64,000 nt of DNA from Bradyrhizobium sp. sBnM-33 (lineage in GTDB: Bacteria; Pseudomonadota; Alphaproteobacteria; Rhizobiales; Xanthobacteraceae), in the NCBI RefSeq assembly GCF_032917945.1, contig NZ_CP136624.1, positions 7,564,001 to 7,628,000 of the forward strand, written 5' to 3'. Of the stretch, positions 55,014 through 63,277 are shown one piece after another; the first letter of the stretch is position 1, and the number at the start of each line of letters is the position of its first letter. Position numbers and translations under genes: made by a program. Below the pieces are notes generated by a model. It saw only the letters and a program-made list of their open reading frames with translations, was not told where the DNA came from and did not search any database.

Positions 55014-56573
55014 TCAGCTCGCCACCGCGGCCGGCATGTCGCGCTGGCGCTTCATGACGATTTTGTTGAGCGCGCCGAGATAGGCTTTTGCGGAAGCGAC
55101 CAATGTATCCGGATCGGCGGCGCGTGCCGTCATCGAACGGCCTTCGTGCGAGAGCCGCACCGAGACTTCGGCCTGCGCGTCGGTGCCTTCGGTGACGGCG
55201 TGGACCTGGTACAGCTCCAGCTTTGCTTCATGCGGCACCAGCGCCTTGATGCAGTTGAACACCGCATCGACCGGGCCGTTGCCTTCGGCCTCCTCGATCC
55301 TGGTCTGGCCTTCGACGTCGAGCTTCATGGTGGCGCGCTGCGGGCCATGGGTGCCGGCGATGACCGTCAGCGAGGTCAGCTTGATGCGATCATGCGAGGC
55401 CGCCATTTCCTCATCGACCAGCGCCTCGATGTCCTCGTCGTAAATGTCCTTCTTGCGGTCGGCCAGCGCCTTCATGCGGTTGAAGGCATCTTCGAGCTGG
55501 TTGGCGCCGAGCTTGTAGCCCATCTCTTCCAGCTTGTGGACAAACGCATGACGTCCGGAATGCTTGCCGAGCACCAGCGACGACTGCTTCAGGCCAACCA
55601 TCTCGGGCCGCATGATCTCGTAGGTGGACGCGTCCTTCAGCACGCCGTCCTGATGGATACCGCTTTCGTGCGCGAACGCATTACGGCCGACGACCGCCTT
55701 GTTGTACTGCACCGGGAACGAGGTCGCCGCCGACACCAGCTTCGAGGCGCGCGTCAATTGCGTGGTGTCGATCTTGTTCCACCACGGAAACTTGTCGTTG
55801 CGCACGTTGATCGCCATCACGATCTCTTCGAGCGCGGCGTTGCCCGCCCGTTCGCCGATGCCGTTGACGGTGCATTCGACCTGGCGCGCGCCGCCGGCGA
55901 TGCCAGCCAGCGAGTTTGCCACCGCCATGCCGAGGTCGTTATGGCAGTGGACGGAGAAGATCGCCTTGTCGGAGTTCGGCACCCGCTCGATCAGCGTGCG
56001 CATGAAGTGGGTGTACTCCTCCGGCACGGTGTAGCCGACGGTATCGGGAATGTTCACCGTGGTGGCGCCAGCCTTGATGACGGCTTCGACGATGCGGCAG
56101 AGGAAATCCATCTCGCTGCGGGTGCCGTCCTCGGCCGACCATTCGACATCGTCGATCTGGTTGCGGGCGCGGGTGACGTTGGCGATCGAGAGCTCGACCA
56201 CCTGCTCCGGCGTCATGTTCAATTTCACCCGCATATGCAACGGCGAGGTCGCGATCACGGTGTGGACGCGGCCGCGCTTTGCGAACTTCACCGCCTCGGC
56301 ACAACGGTCGATGTCCTTCGGATGCGCGCGTGACAAGCCGGCGATCACGGCGTTCTTGGAGCGGCGGGCAATCTCGCTGACGGCCTGGAAGTCGCCTTCC
56401 GATGTGATCGGGAAACCTGCCTCGATGACGTCGACACCCATGTCGTCGAGCATTTCGGCGACCTCGAGTTTTTCCTCGAATGTCATGGTCGCGCCCGGGC
56501 ACTGCTCGCCGTCGCGCAACGTGGTGTCGAAAATGATGACACGGTCCTTCTCGGACTTGTTCGCGGTGGTCAT
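55014..56573 (-). CDS. leuA: 2-isopropylmalate synthase
   Basis: This enzyme joins acetyl-CoA and 2-oxoisovalerate in the first committed step of leucine synthesis. From ATG 56573 the product has 519 residues, the usual length. The catalytic TIM barrel shows VIIFDTTLRDGEQCPGATMT, the metal-site SVHCHNDLGMAVANSLAG and ARQVECTVNGIGERAGNAAL; the C-terminal third is the leucine-binding regulatory domain (MKLDVEGQTRIEEAEGNGPV). A leader peptide and terminator upstream suggest attenuation by leucine supply. The longer frame to 56642 (TTG) runs into that terminator and is rejected. Confidence 0.96.
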   Translation of the reverse strand: MTTANKSEKDRVIIFDTTLRDGEQCPGATMTFEEKLEVAEMLDDMGVDVIEAGFPITSEGDFQAVSEIARRSKNAVIAGLSRAHPKDIDRCAEAVKFAKRGRVHTVIATSPLHMRVKLNMTPEQVVELSIANVTRARNQIDDVEWSAEDGTRSEMDFLCRIVEAVIKAGATTVNIPDTVGYTVPEEYTHFMRTLIERVPNSDKAIFSVHCHNDLGMAVANSLAGIAGGARQVECTVNGIGERAGNAALEEIVMAINVRNDKFPWWNKIDTTQLTRASKLVSAATSFPVQYNKAVVGRNAFAHESGIHQDGVLKDASTYEIMRPEMVGLKQSSLVLGKHSGRHAFVHKLEEMGYKLGANQLEDAFNRMKALADRKKDIYDEDIEALVDEEMAASHDRIKLTSLTVIAGTHGPQRATMKLDVEGQTRIEEAEGNGPVDAVFNCIKALVPHEAKLELYQVHAVTEGTDAQAEVSVRLSHEGRSMTARAADPDTLVASAKAYLGALNKIVMKRQRDMPAAVAS

Positions 56574-56640
56574 ATGCTGAATTCCTTTTGGGTCGTAGCG
56601 CCGTCTCTCATGGGCGCTGAAGGGTCTGGTGATCTCGCTC

Positions 56641-56687
56641 AAAACCCCTGAGTGCCCAGGCGCAAACGCCCAGACGGCCCTCAGGGG
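56641..56687 (-). terminator. Attenuator-type terminator before leuA
   Basis: On the coding strand cccctgag (56687-56680) pairs with ctcagggg (56652-56645), with further GC pairing inside, and a run of four T follows at once. The stem begins within the last codons of the leucine-rich leader ORF, as expected for transcription attenuation. Confidence 0.7.
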
Positions 56688-56803
56688 CCGATAAGAAGCA
56701 GAAGCCCGCCAAGAAGCAGGGCGGGCGCGGATGCAGCCGGACGCGCAGGGGCAGCCTTGGCCGCTCCACCCCGAACTCCCAACATTTGGCTGCGAATCAG
56801 CAT
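56681..56803 (-). CDS. Leucine-rich leader peptide of leuA (40 aa)
   Basis: The frame begins MLIRSQMLGVRGGAAKAAPA and ends SAPALLLGGLLLLIGP then stop. Seven of the last twelve residues are Leu. It lies about 110 bp before the leuA start on the same strand, and its stop codon falls in the first arm of the terminator at 56641-56687. This is the classic layout in which ribosome stalling at Leu codons under leucine shortage prevents terminator formation. Recognition is by this arrangement; no ribosome site was needed for the call. Confidence 0.75.
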   Translation of the reverse strand: MLIRSQMLGVRGGAAKAAPARPAASAPALLLGGLLLLIGP

Positions 56804-56944
56804 TGCCAGACCCTTTTGGACGCTCAAATCTCGGCGAAAACCATTGACGGTTCGTTGCCGGGAGCGTTCCGGGGCTGTTCTAGACGAGAATTACGGCCGG
56901 CCGCAATGCCAAAAGAGGGTCAGGAGACGTGACCTAACCATGCT

Positions 56945-57045
56945 TGTCGTCGTCCGGCTAGACCGGACGACCCAGTATTCCAGAGGCCGCTAGAGCCGAA
57001 AGGCCGCAGCGTACTGGATTCCCCGCCTTCGCGGGGAACGACAAT
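56945..57045 (-). repeat. Palindromic intergenic repeat, reverse copy
   Basis: Contains gtcgtccggctagaccggac, cccagtattccag and, later, tactggattccccgccttcg with cgggga. It is the inverse of the unit at 48679-48779. It lies upstream of leuA. Confidence 0.6.
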
Positions 57046-57100
57046 CCGGTAGAACGCAGCGAAGCCGTCGCATCGACTGCTGTGAGGGACGAACCGACGG
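57043..57100 (+). repeat. 58 bp direct repeat, copy 1
   Basis: Starts aatccggtagaacgcagcga and ends gagggacgaaccgacgg. It matches 59986-60043 with few substitutions. The pair encloses the IS4-type element, the AdaA-like gene and the SnoaL-like gene. Confidence 0.7.
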
Positions 57101-57142
57101 GAGGGCTCCCCCTTGCGGGGGAGGGTTAGGGAGAGGGGTGCC
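57101..57142 (+). repeat. Palindromic repeat (ccccttgcgggggagggtta type)
   Basis: The unit gagggctcccccttgcgggg followed by gagggttagggagagggg is one of several in the right half; others are at 57227-57261 (split by IS4) and 63088-63234. Confidence 0.6.
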
Positions 57143-57261
57143 ACGCGACGTGCTCTCTCAGAGTGAGTGCCACAATGAACGACCGAGATTGAGAAGCCAG
57201 TGCGCTCATTGATCGTCCCGCCCGGGACTTACCCCTCTCCCCAACCCTCCCCCGCAAGGGG

Positions 57262-58747
57262 CTAGCAGATGCACACATTGCCGGCTGCGACGGAATGACT
57301 CGATGTCTTGATTTGGCCTTCCGCAGCGACGGTCTGCTGTGATTCTGTATCTGGCACTTCGATTCCATTGAGGTGCCAAGATGTTGAACGAACAATTCAG
57401 GCTTGGTCGGTTCGGGGATGGCCGTCTCGATAAAGGGGGGCGGCTCTGCTCGAAGGGATGGTCACGCGCGCCAGCTCGTGCTTGCGTCGAGCGGCGGATG
57501 GTGATCGGGCCAAGATAGTCCGATACGGCCGATTTCTCGCCAATGAGAACGTGAGCTTGGAAGCACTGCTCGCAGGCTGGGGCGAACAGACGGCGGTTGC
57601 GGCGGCCGGCCGGCACGTGCTGGCGATCCAGGATACAAGCGAGATCAACTTTAGGACCCAACCCGAGCGTCGGCGCGGGCTGGGTGAGATCGGCAAAGGG
57701 AACAGCCACGGCTTGCTGTTGCATGCGATGGCCGCCGTGGATGCCGCCAGTGACGCCTGTCTGGGGCTGGTAGGCGGGAAGATTTGGACGCGCCAGGGCC
57801 GGGTTACGGTGCCGCACGATCAGCGGCCACTGGAGCAGAAGGAGTCGGAACGTTGGATCAGCACGGCCCATCGAGCCAAGCAGGTGCTCTCTGCGGCCAC
57901 GATGGTCACGGTGATCGACGATCGCGAGGGCGACATCTATGCCAAATGGGCGAGCGTATCGGCCTCAAACTTCCATCTGTTGACGCGGAGCATGCATGAT
58001 CGCGTGCTGGCCGACGGTGCAAGCATGTATGCCACCGCCAGCAGTTGGCCCGTCGTCGACACTGCCACCATCGACGTTGTGGCGCGTGCCGATCGGCCCG
58101 CCCGACAGGCCAAGCTGGTGCTGCGGTTCGGTCGGGTCACCCTCAGAAGGCCGCAGAACGCGTCTGCCGACTTACCGCGGACAGTCGAACTCGCTTTGGT
58201 CGAGGTCGTTGAAGTCGATCCGCCAGCGGGCGTCGAGCCGCTGCACTGGTACCTGCTGACGACCCATGACGTGAACGATGTCGCGTCTGCCTGGCAGATC
58301 GTCAACTGGTACAAAAAGCGTTGGATTATCGAGCAGCTGTTCCGCCTGATCAAAACGCAGGGGCTGCAACTCGAAGACAGCCGGATCGAAACCGCCGATC
58401 GGCTGCTCAAGCTCACCGCGATCGCCGCCAAGGCTGCCGTCGTGATCCTGCAACTGGTTCAGGCTCGCGACGGACGCAGCGCCGAACCTGCCAGCAACGC
58501 GTTCAACAAAGAGCAGATCAAGCTGCTCGCCGCACTGGCCACCAAGTACGAAGGCAGAACCAAACTCCAAAGCAATCCACATCGCCCGCAAACCTTGGCT
58601 TGGGCCTCATGGATCATTGCTCGCCTCGGCGGATGGGATGGATACCCTCGCACCAAACCCGGCCCCATCACCATGAGGCATGGCCTCCAATACTTCTTGG
58701 GCGTGGCTTCCGCCTGGGAGACCCTCAAAGATGTGTGAATCAGCTAG
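57262..58747 (+). mobile_element. IS4-type insertion sequence with target duplication
   Basis: The 1486 bp element has inverted ends ctagcagatgcacacat (left) and, read inward, ctagctgattcacacat (right), 15 of 17 bases alike. It is flanked by the 10 bp direct repeat ccgcaagggg at 57252-57261 and 58748-58757, the duplication size expected for IS4-type elements. It has inserted into a palindromic GC-rich intergenic repeat. Confidence 0.88.
57381..58738 (+). CDS. IS4-family transposase, possible frameshift at a G6 run
   Basis: The DDE transposase has EINFRTQPERRRGLGEIGKG, VTVIDDREGDIYAKWASV with catalytic Asp, and the family signature WYKKRWIIEQLFRLIKTQGL (Tyr, Arg, Glu, Lys). The main frame opens at ATG 57458 and gives 426 residues. 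A preceding ATG at 57381 (MLNEQFRLGRFGDGRLDKGG) encodes the usual N-terminus in another frame; joining needs a shift at the G6 run 57435-57440. This is either damage, a sequence error or programmed -1 frameshifting. Intact ends suggest a recent insertion. Confidence 0.82.
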
Positions 58748-58761
58748 CCGCAAGGGGGGGA

Positions 58762-58790
58762 GGGAGCCTGACCAGTGTGCTTACCTAACG
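58762..58790 (+). repeat. 29 bp direct repeat, copy 1
   Basis: The segment gggagcctgaccagtgtgct followed by tacctaacg recurs at 60071-60099 with one difference. Confidence 0.65.
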
Positions 58791-58816
58791 CAGGATGGCT
58801 CGCGCGAAATGCTCCC

Positions 58817-59389
58817 TCACCTCCTCTGCCCACGCGACGTCGCGCGCAAGCTCGATGGTGAGCGACCATAGAGTTCGGAGAATGCGGCGTTGAAGCGTCG
58901 GACGCTGCCGAAGCCTGCGCGGAAGGCGATTTCCGTCATCGCGTCGTCGGTAGTGTCGAGCAGCCGTTTGGCGCGCTGGATGCGGCGGGTGTTCGCGACC
59001 TGCTGCGGGCTTGCCCCGACATGGCGTTCGAACAGGCGGGCGAGATGGCGCGAGGTGATCCCGAGCTTCTCGGCTAGTCCGGCGACCGATCCGCGCTCCA
59101 GCGCGCCGCCATCGATCAGTTTCAGCGCCCGCGCAACGGTCGAGCGGGTGCCGTTCCAGGCCGGGCAGAACGGCGCGGTCTCCGGGCGGCAGCGCAGGCA
59201 CGGCCGGTATCCTGCCGCCTCGGCGGCGGCTGCCGTCGGGTAATAGGTGACGTTGCGCGTCAACGGATGCTTCACCGGGCAAACCGGACGGCAATAGATC
59301 CGCGTGGTCCGAACCGCCGTGAAGAAGCGGCCGTCATAGCGCGCGTCGCGCCGCAGCCGCGCAGCATTGCAGATATCGAAACTCAACAT
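58817..59389 (-). CDS. AdaA-like regulator (Ada metal-binding + AraC HTH)
   Basis: The 190-residue product has the Ada N-terminal zinc domain with four Cys in TRIYCRPVCPVK and GYRPCLRCRPE, where the first Cys is the methyl acceptor in Ada. A two-part AraC helix-turn-helix follows (GITSRHLARLFERHVGASPQ; MTEIAFRAGFGSVRRFNAAF). The O6-methylguanine methyltransferase domain of full Ada and the AlkA domain of fused forms are absent, so it matches AdaA. It would sense phosphotriester damage and activate repair genes. No repair gene is adjacent. Confidence 0.85.
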   Translation of the reverse strand: MLSFDICNAARLRRDARYDGRFFTAVRTTRIYCRPVCPVKHPLTRNVTYYPTAAAAEAAGYRPCLRCRPETAPFCPAWNGTRSTVARALKLIDGGALERGSVAGLAEKLGITSRHLARLFERHVGASPQQVANTRRIQRAKRLLDTTDDAMTEIAFRAGFGSVRRFNAAFSELYGRSPSSLRATSRGQRR

Positions 59390-59518
59390 TCTCGAATTCT
59401 AGCTCACCGCGCGGCCGATGAAAGCGGGCGCGGATGATGAGGTCCGATTCCGGCCAGCAGTCAGGGCCGGCGTGTCCTAGATCGGCGGCAACGGATTCAC
59501 TCTCCCGAAAGGCAAAAA

Positions 59519-59944
59519 ATGAATAACCCGACAGCCAAGGACATCGTCCTCAACGCGTGGAAAACATTCGCAACGCGAGACGCCGGCCTGATCGCATCCC
59601 TGTTCACGCCGGACGCCGAATGGATCGCCCCTCGCCGCAATGCGACGGCGGTGGCACTCGCGCATACCGATCACATGATCGGCCCCGACCAGATCGCGCG
59701 CTTCATCGCCTCCGAGATGCACCGCCTGTTCTCCGCAATCGAGATCTCGTTCCGCGCCGTCCATGCCGATGGCAACACGGTGATCATTGAAGAGCGGATG
59801 CGGGCGACCCTTCCGGAAGGTCGGTCGTATGACAACGACTACTGCTTTGTCTTTGTTGTCGCAGGCGACCGCATCAAAGAGGTTCGCGAGTACATGGACA
59901 CGCGAAAGGGCTGGCAGATGATTTTCGGAGAAACGGCGGAGTGA
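59519..59944 (+). CDS. SnoaL-like (NTF2-fold) protein
   Basis: The 141-residue product fits the SnoaL/ketosteroid-isomerase-related fold: IVLNAWKTFATRDAGLIASL, FTPDAEWIAPRRNATAVALA, IVIEERMRATLPEGRSYDND-like strands, and YCFVFVVAGDRIKEVREYMD. These cone-shaped domains bind small ligands and may isomerise or hydrate them; the reaction here is unknown. It diverges from the AdaA-like gene with 130 bp between. The start ATG follows gaaaggcaaaa. Confidence 0.82.
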   Translation: MNNPTAKDIVLNAWKTFATRDAGLIASLFTPDAEWIAPRRNATAVALAHTDHMIGPDQIARFIASEMHRLFSAIEISFRAVHADGNTVIIEERMRATLPEGRSYDNDYCFVFVVAGDRIKEVREYMDTRKGWQMIFGETAE

Positions 59945-59985
59945 CGCGTAACGGAATCGGTAGGTGGGCAAAGCCACGGGGGGTC

Positions 59986-60043
59986 AATCCGGTAGAACGC
60001 AGCGAGCCCGTCGCATCGACTGCTGTGAGGGACGCACCGACGG
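59986..60043 (+). repeat. 58 bp direct repeat, copy 2
   Basis: Starts aatccggtagaacgcagcga and ends gagggacgcaccgacgg, near-identical to 57043-57100. Confidence 0.7.
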
Positions 60044-60070
60044 CAGGGTTCCCTCCCCCCTTGCTGGGAA

Positions 60071-60099
60071 GGGAGCCTGACCAGTGTGCTTACCTCACG
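60071..60099 (+). repeat. 29 bp direct repeat, copy 2
   Basis: Same as 58762-58790 with one base changed (tacctcacg). Together with the 58 bp repeat it shows that the same composite intergenic unit stands on both sides of the AdaA/SnoaL pair. Confidence 0.65.
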
Positions 60100-60171
60100 T
60101 GGAATGGGACGAGTGGAGCAAATCCATCCCCCGGTGGCGGAAAGCGATGGGTCTTGTTCGCTCTACCTATC

Positions 60172-61095
60172 CTACTTTTTCGCCGCACCACCCTCCTCCG
60201 CCAACAACGCTTCGCGCACTTTGGCGAATTCGCTGCGGTCGGCCTTGTCGACCTTTGGAAAATGTAGATCGAGCTTCTCGAGAGCTGCGACGATGGTCGA
60301 GCCGATCACGACGCGGGCGAACCATTTGTGGTCGGCGGGGACCACGATCCATGGTGCCGCCCGCGTCGCTGTGTGGCGGATCACGTCCTGGTAGGCGGCC
60401 TGATACTTCGCCCACAGCTTGCGCTCATCGATATCGGCAAGCGAGAACTTCCAGTTCTTGGCGGGCTCCTCCAGCCGCGCGAGAAAGCGCTCGCGCTGCT
60501 CCTCCTTGGAGACGTTGAGAAAGAATTTCAGGATCACGGTGCCGTTGCGCGCGAGGTAGCGTTCCATCGCCGAGATGTCTTCGAACCGCTCCTTCCAGAT
60601 GTCCTTGGTCACCAGCCGCTGTGGAATCTTCTGCTTGGCGAGAATTTCCGGATGCACCCGCACCACCAGGCATTCCTCATAATAGGAACGGTTGAAGATG
60701 CCGATGTGGCCGCGCTCCGGCAGCGCGATCGTGCTGCGCCAGAGAAAATCGTGGTCGAGCTCCTTGGGTGACGGCTGCTTGAACGAGGTGACCTCGCAGC
60801 CCTGTGGATTGACGCCCTCGAACACGCTCTTGATCGCCGAATCCTTGCCGGCGGCGTCCATGCCCTGGAAGATCAGCAGCATCGACCAGCGGTCCTGGGC
60901 GTAGAGCTTTTCCTGGAACTCGTTCAGTCGCTTGCGGTTGGCCTCGATGATCTTCGTCGCACTCTCCTTGTCGAGGCCGCCCTTCTCATTCGTCTTGTGC
61001 GACTTGAGGTGAAACTCGCCCGCGCCGTCGTAGCGGAACGGGGCGACATAGGGCTTCAGTTCATCGGCCAGAGGTTGTTGCGACTTCTTGTTCAT
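60172..61095 (-). CDS. Polyphosphate kinase 2 family protein
   Basis: PPK2 enzymes transfer phosphate between polyphosphate and nucleotides. The 307-residue product has a Walker A-type loop LLIFQGMDAAGKDSAIKSVF near residue 80, FNRSYYEECLVVRVHPEILA, the lid-type Arg region EEQRERFLARLEEPAKNWKF, and APWIVVPADHKWFARVVIGS at the end. It is a single-domain form and complete. Substrate preference (AMP, ADP or GDP) cannot be told with confidence. It is cytoplasmic and alone; a palindromic repeat separates it from livM. Confidence 0.93.
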   Translation of the reverse strand: MNKKSQQPLADELKPYVAPFRYDGAGEFHLKSHKTNEKGGLDKESATKIIEANRKRLNEFQEKLYAQDRWSMLLIFQGMDAAGKDSAIKSVFEGVNPQGCEVTSFKQPSPKELDHDFLWRSTIALPERGHIGIFNRSYYEECLVVRVHPEILAKQKIPQRLVTKDIWKERFEDISAMERYLARNGTVILKFFLNVSKEEQRERFLARLEEPAKNWKFSLADIDERKLWAKYQAAYQDVIRHTATRAAPWIVVPADHKWFARVVIGSTIVAALEKLDLHFPKVDKADRSEFAKVREALLAEEGGAAKK

Positions 61096-61107
61096 CTATC
61101 TCCCCGT

Positions 61108-61191
61108 CGTCATGCCCGGGCTGCCCGGCATCCACGATTTCACTGCGGCCCGCAAAGACGTGGATGGCCGGGACAAGCCCGGCCATGACGG
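61108..61191. repeat. Long palindromic intergenic repeat
   Basis: The left arm gtcatgcccgggctgcccgg followed by catccacg is mirrored by cgtggatggccgggacaagc then ccggccatgacg. It lies after livM and before the PPK2 gene, and would form a hairpin at the 3' end of the liv message. Confidence 0.7.
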
Positions 61192-61216
61192 AGAGAGAGG
61201 ATTTCATCCAAATCCT

Positions 61217-62188
61217 TCACGCCTTCTTGAGTCGCGTCTTCAGTCGGTCGAGGACGCTACCAAGAATGCCCTTGGGAAGGAATATGATGAAGATGACGAG
61301 CAGGAGGCCATAGACCAGATTGTCCCAGCCCACCGCCTTGGTGCCGAACCCGATGCGCAGGATTTCCGCAAGCATGATGGTGATGATGGCGCCGATGGTT
61401 GGCCCGAGCGAGACATAGAGCCCGCCGACGATAACGGCAAACACCATCTGCAGCGACACCGCAATGCCGCTGACGGTATCGGGCGAGATGAACATCTGGT
61501 ACTGGCAGTAGATCGCACCGGCGAGCGCCGTCATCAGCGCCGAGATCAGCGTGATCTTGAGCTTTTCGGCGGTGACGTTGACGCCGGCCGCGGCGGCGGC
61601 GTCCTCATCTTCCGAGATCGCCTCCATGGCGTAGCGGCTCATGCTGCGGTCGACCCAGCGCCAGATCAGCAATCCGACCACCCATACGAACAGCGCGATC
61701 AGATACCACGTCGTTTTGTCGTCGAACTGCAACGCCAGCAACCCCTGACCGCTGCGGGCGCGGTCGGGCGTGTAGCCGAGCGAACCACCGGTGTAGTCGC
61801 GCGTTGCGGTGATGACCTGCAGCACGATGCCCGATAACGCCAGCGTCACCAGTACGAAATAATGCCCGGTGATGCGGAAGCGGAAACAGGGATAGGCGAC
61901 GATCAGCGCCAGCACGCCCGCCGCCACCATGCTGATGGGGATGCCGATCCATGGCGAGACGCCGAGATGGTTCCACAGCAGCGCAGTGATGTAAGCGCCG
62001 ACGCCCATGAAGCCGCCATGGCCGAGCGACACCAGCCCGAAGCGGCCCATGATCGACCACGCGGTATAGGCGAAAGACCAGATCAGGATCAGCACCAGAA
62101 TGTGCAGATGATAGGGATCGCGATAAACGAAGGGCAGTGCGATCAGCGCTGCGAGGCCGACGCCCCAGGCGGCATGACGGGAATTCAC
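61217..62188 (-). CDS. livM: Branched-chain amino acid ABC transporter permease LivM
   Basis: The GTG at 62188 overlaps the livH stop (gtga), which favours it over the longer frame to 62266. The 323-residue inner-membrane protein has about ten spans and the LivM pattern: ILIWSFAYTAWSIMGRFGLV then SLGHGGFMGVGAYITALLWN, and a conserved cytoplasmic coupling loop ISEDEDAAAAAGVNVTAEKL. With LivH it forms the channel for leucine, isoleucine, valine or related ligands such as amides, aromatic acids or urea. The exact substrate is unknown because no binding protein is in the window. Confidence 0.93.
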   Translation of the reverse strand: MNSRHAAWGVGLAALIALPFVYRDPYHLHILVLILIWSFAYTAWSIMGRFGLVSLGHGGFMGVGAYITALLWNHLGVSPWIGIPISMVAAGVLALIVAYPCFRFRITGHYFVLVTLALSGIVLQVITATRDYTGGSLGYTPDRARSGQGLLALQFDDKTTWYLIALFVWVVGLLIWRWVDRSMSRYAMEAISEDEDAAAAAGVNVTAEKLKITLISALMTALAGAIYCQYQMFISPDTVSGIAVSLQMVFAVIVGGLYVSLGPTIGAIITIMLAEILRIGFGTKAVGWDNLVYGLLLVIFIIFLPKGILGSVLDRLKTRLKKA

Positions 62189-63066
62189 GAGCGCCTCGCC
62201 AAAAGGCCCGCGGGCCGGATGAACATCATGACGATAAAGAAGGCGAAGGCCAGCACGTAGCCCCATTCGAGGTCGGCGAACAGCCCGCCCAGCGAGATGA
62301 TCTCGGCGAACACGAACGCCGCGATGAAGCCGCCTACGAAATTCCCTAACCCGCCGAGCACGCAGATCAGGAAGGTGATCGGCCCGAACGACAGCCCGAC
62401 AAAGGGATGCACATCATATTGCAGCACCAGCAGGCAGGCGGCGAGACCTGCGAGCGCGCCGCCCAGCGCCGAGGTGATGAGATAGATCCGCTTGGTATCG
62501 ACGCCCATTAGCGACATGATCTGGCGGTCCTGCGAGATCGCGCGGATTGCGGTGCCGGTATAGGTGCGCGTCATGAAGAAGTAGACCGCGAGCATGCCGA
62601 GCAAGGCGGCGACGAAGGCGAGCAGCCGCGAATAGCTGAAATGCATGTCGCCGATCGCCAGCACCGGCAGGCGGATGCCGAGGTTGCGGAAGTCGATGCC
62701 GAAGGCGACGGTGGCAAAGCTCTGCAGGATGAACAGCACGCCCCCGGTGGCGAGCAACTGGTTGATCGGCGGCGCGGTCAACAGCGGCTCGATGACAAGG
62801 TAGTGCAGGAGCGCGCCGAGCGCTGCAACCAGCAGGATCGCGAACGGCGCTGCCGCCCAGTAAGGCAGCCCGAACACCTGGACCATGTAGTACATGCCGT
62901 ACATGCCGATCATGACCAGTTCGGCGTAGCAGATCCAGGTGACGTCGATGACGCCGAAGATCAGATTGAGCCCGAGCGCAAGCAGCGCCAGCACGCCGCC
63001 GAGCAGGATGCCGTTGACGATGGCTTCCAGCAGAAAAATATCGAAGGTGTCGAGGAATGCCTGCAT
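62185..63066 (-). CDS. livH: Branched-chain amino acid ABC transporter permease LivH
   Basis: The 293-residue product has about eight spans and the LivH pattern: EAIVNGILLGGVLALLALGL then NLIFGVIDVTWICYAELVMI, the coupling loop IRAISQDRQIMSLMGVDTKR, and VHPFVGLSFGPITFLICVLG then GLGNFVGGFIAAFVFAEII. The usual asparagine-rich GxxN region is present as ALGLNLIFGV. It precedes livM with a 4 bp overlap and follows livF with about 210 bp of repeat DNA between. Confidence 0.94.
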   Translation of the reverse strand: MQAFLDTFDIFLLEAIVNGILLGGVLALLALGLNLIFGVIDVTWICYAELVMIGMYGMYYMVQVFGLPYWAAAPFAILLVAALGALLHYLVIEPLLTAPPINQLLATGGVLFILQSFATVAFGIDFRNLGIRLPVLAIGDMHFSYSRLLAFVAALLGMLAVYFFMTRTYTGTAIRAISQDRQIMSLMGVDTKRIYLITSALGGALAGLAACLLVLQYDVHPFVGLSFGPITFLICVLGGLGNFVGGFIAAFVFAEIISLGGLFADLEWGYVLAFAFFIVMMFIRPAGLLARRS

Positions 63067-63087
63067 TGTTTGTCACCCTATCCCGGC

Positions 63088-63234
63088 TTCGCCTCACCTC
63101 TCCCGCTTGCGGGGGAGGTCGGATCGCATCGAAGATGCGATCCGGGTGGGGGAAACTCTCTCCACACGAGCGGTGCGACTCGCGGAAACACCCCCACCCC
63201 AACCCTCCCCCGCAACCGGGAGAGGGAGCGCAGT
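63088..63234. repeat. Palindromic repeats inside the liv operon
   Basis: The unit ctctcccgcttgcgggggag is followed by ggatcgcatcgaagatgcga and tcc, a perfect short hairpin, and then accccaaccctcccccgcaa and ccgggagaggga in opposite sense. It forms the livF-livH spacer and could modulate expression of the distal permease genes. Confidence 0.65.
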
Positions 63235-63277
63235 TCCTTCGCGGTCGCCACTCGGCTCAATCTCGTCATGCCCTGCC

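Noticed and set aside
54810..56333. 507-codon open frame on the plus strand
   Set aside because: Antisense to leuA; no domain, composition of a shadow frame.
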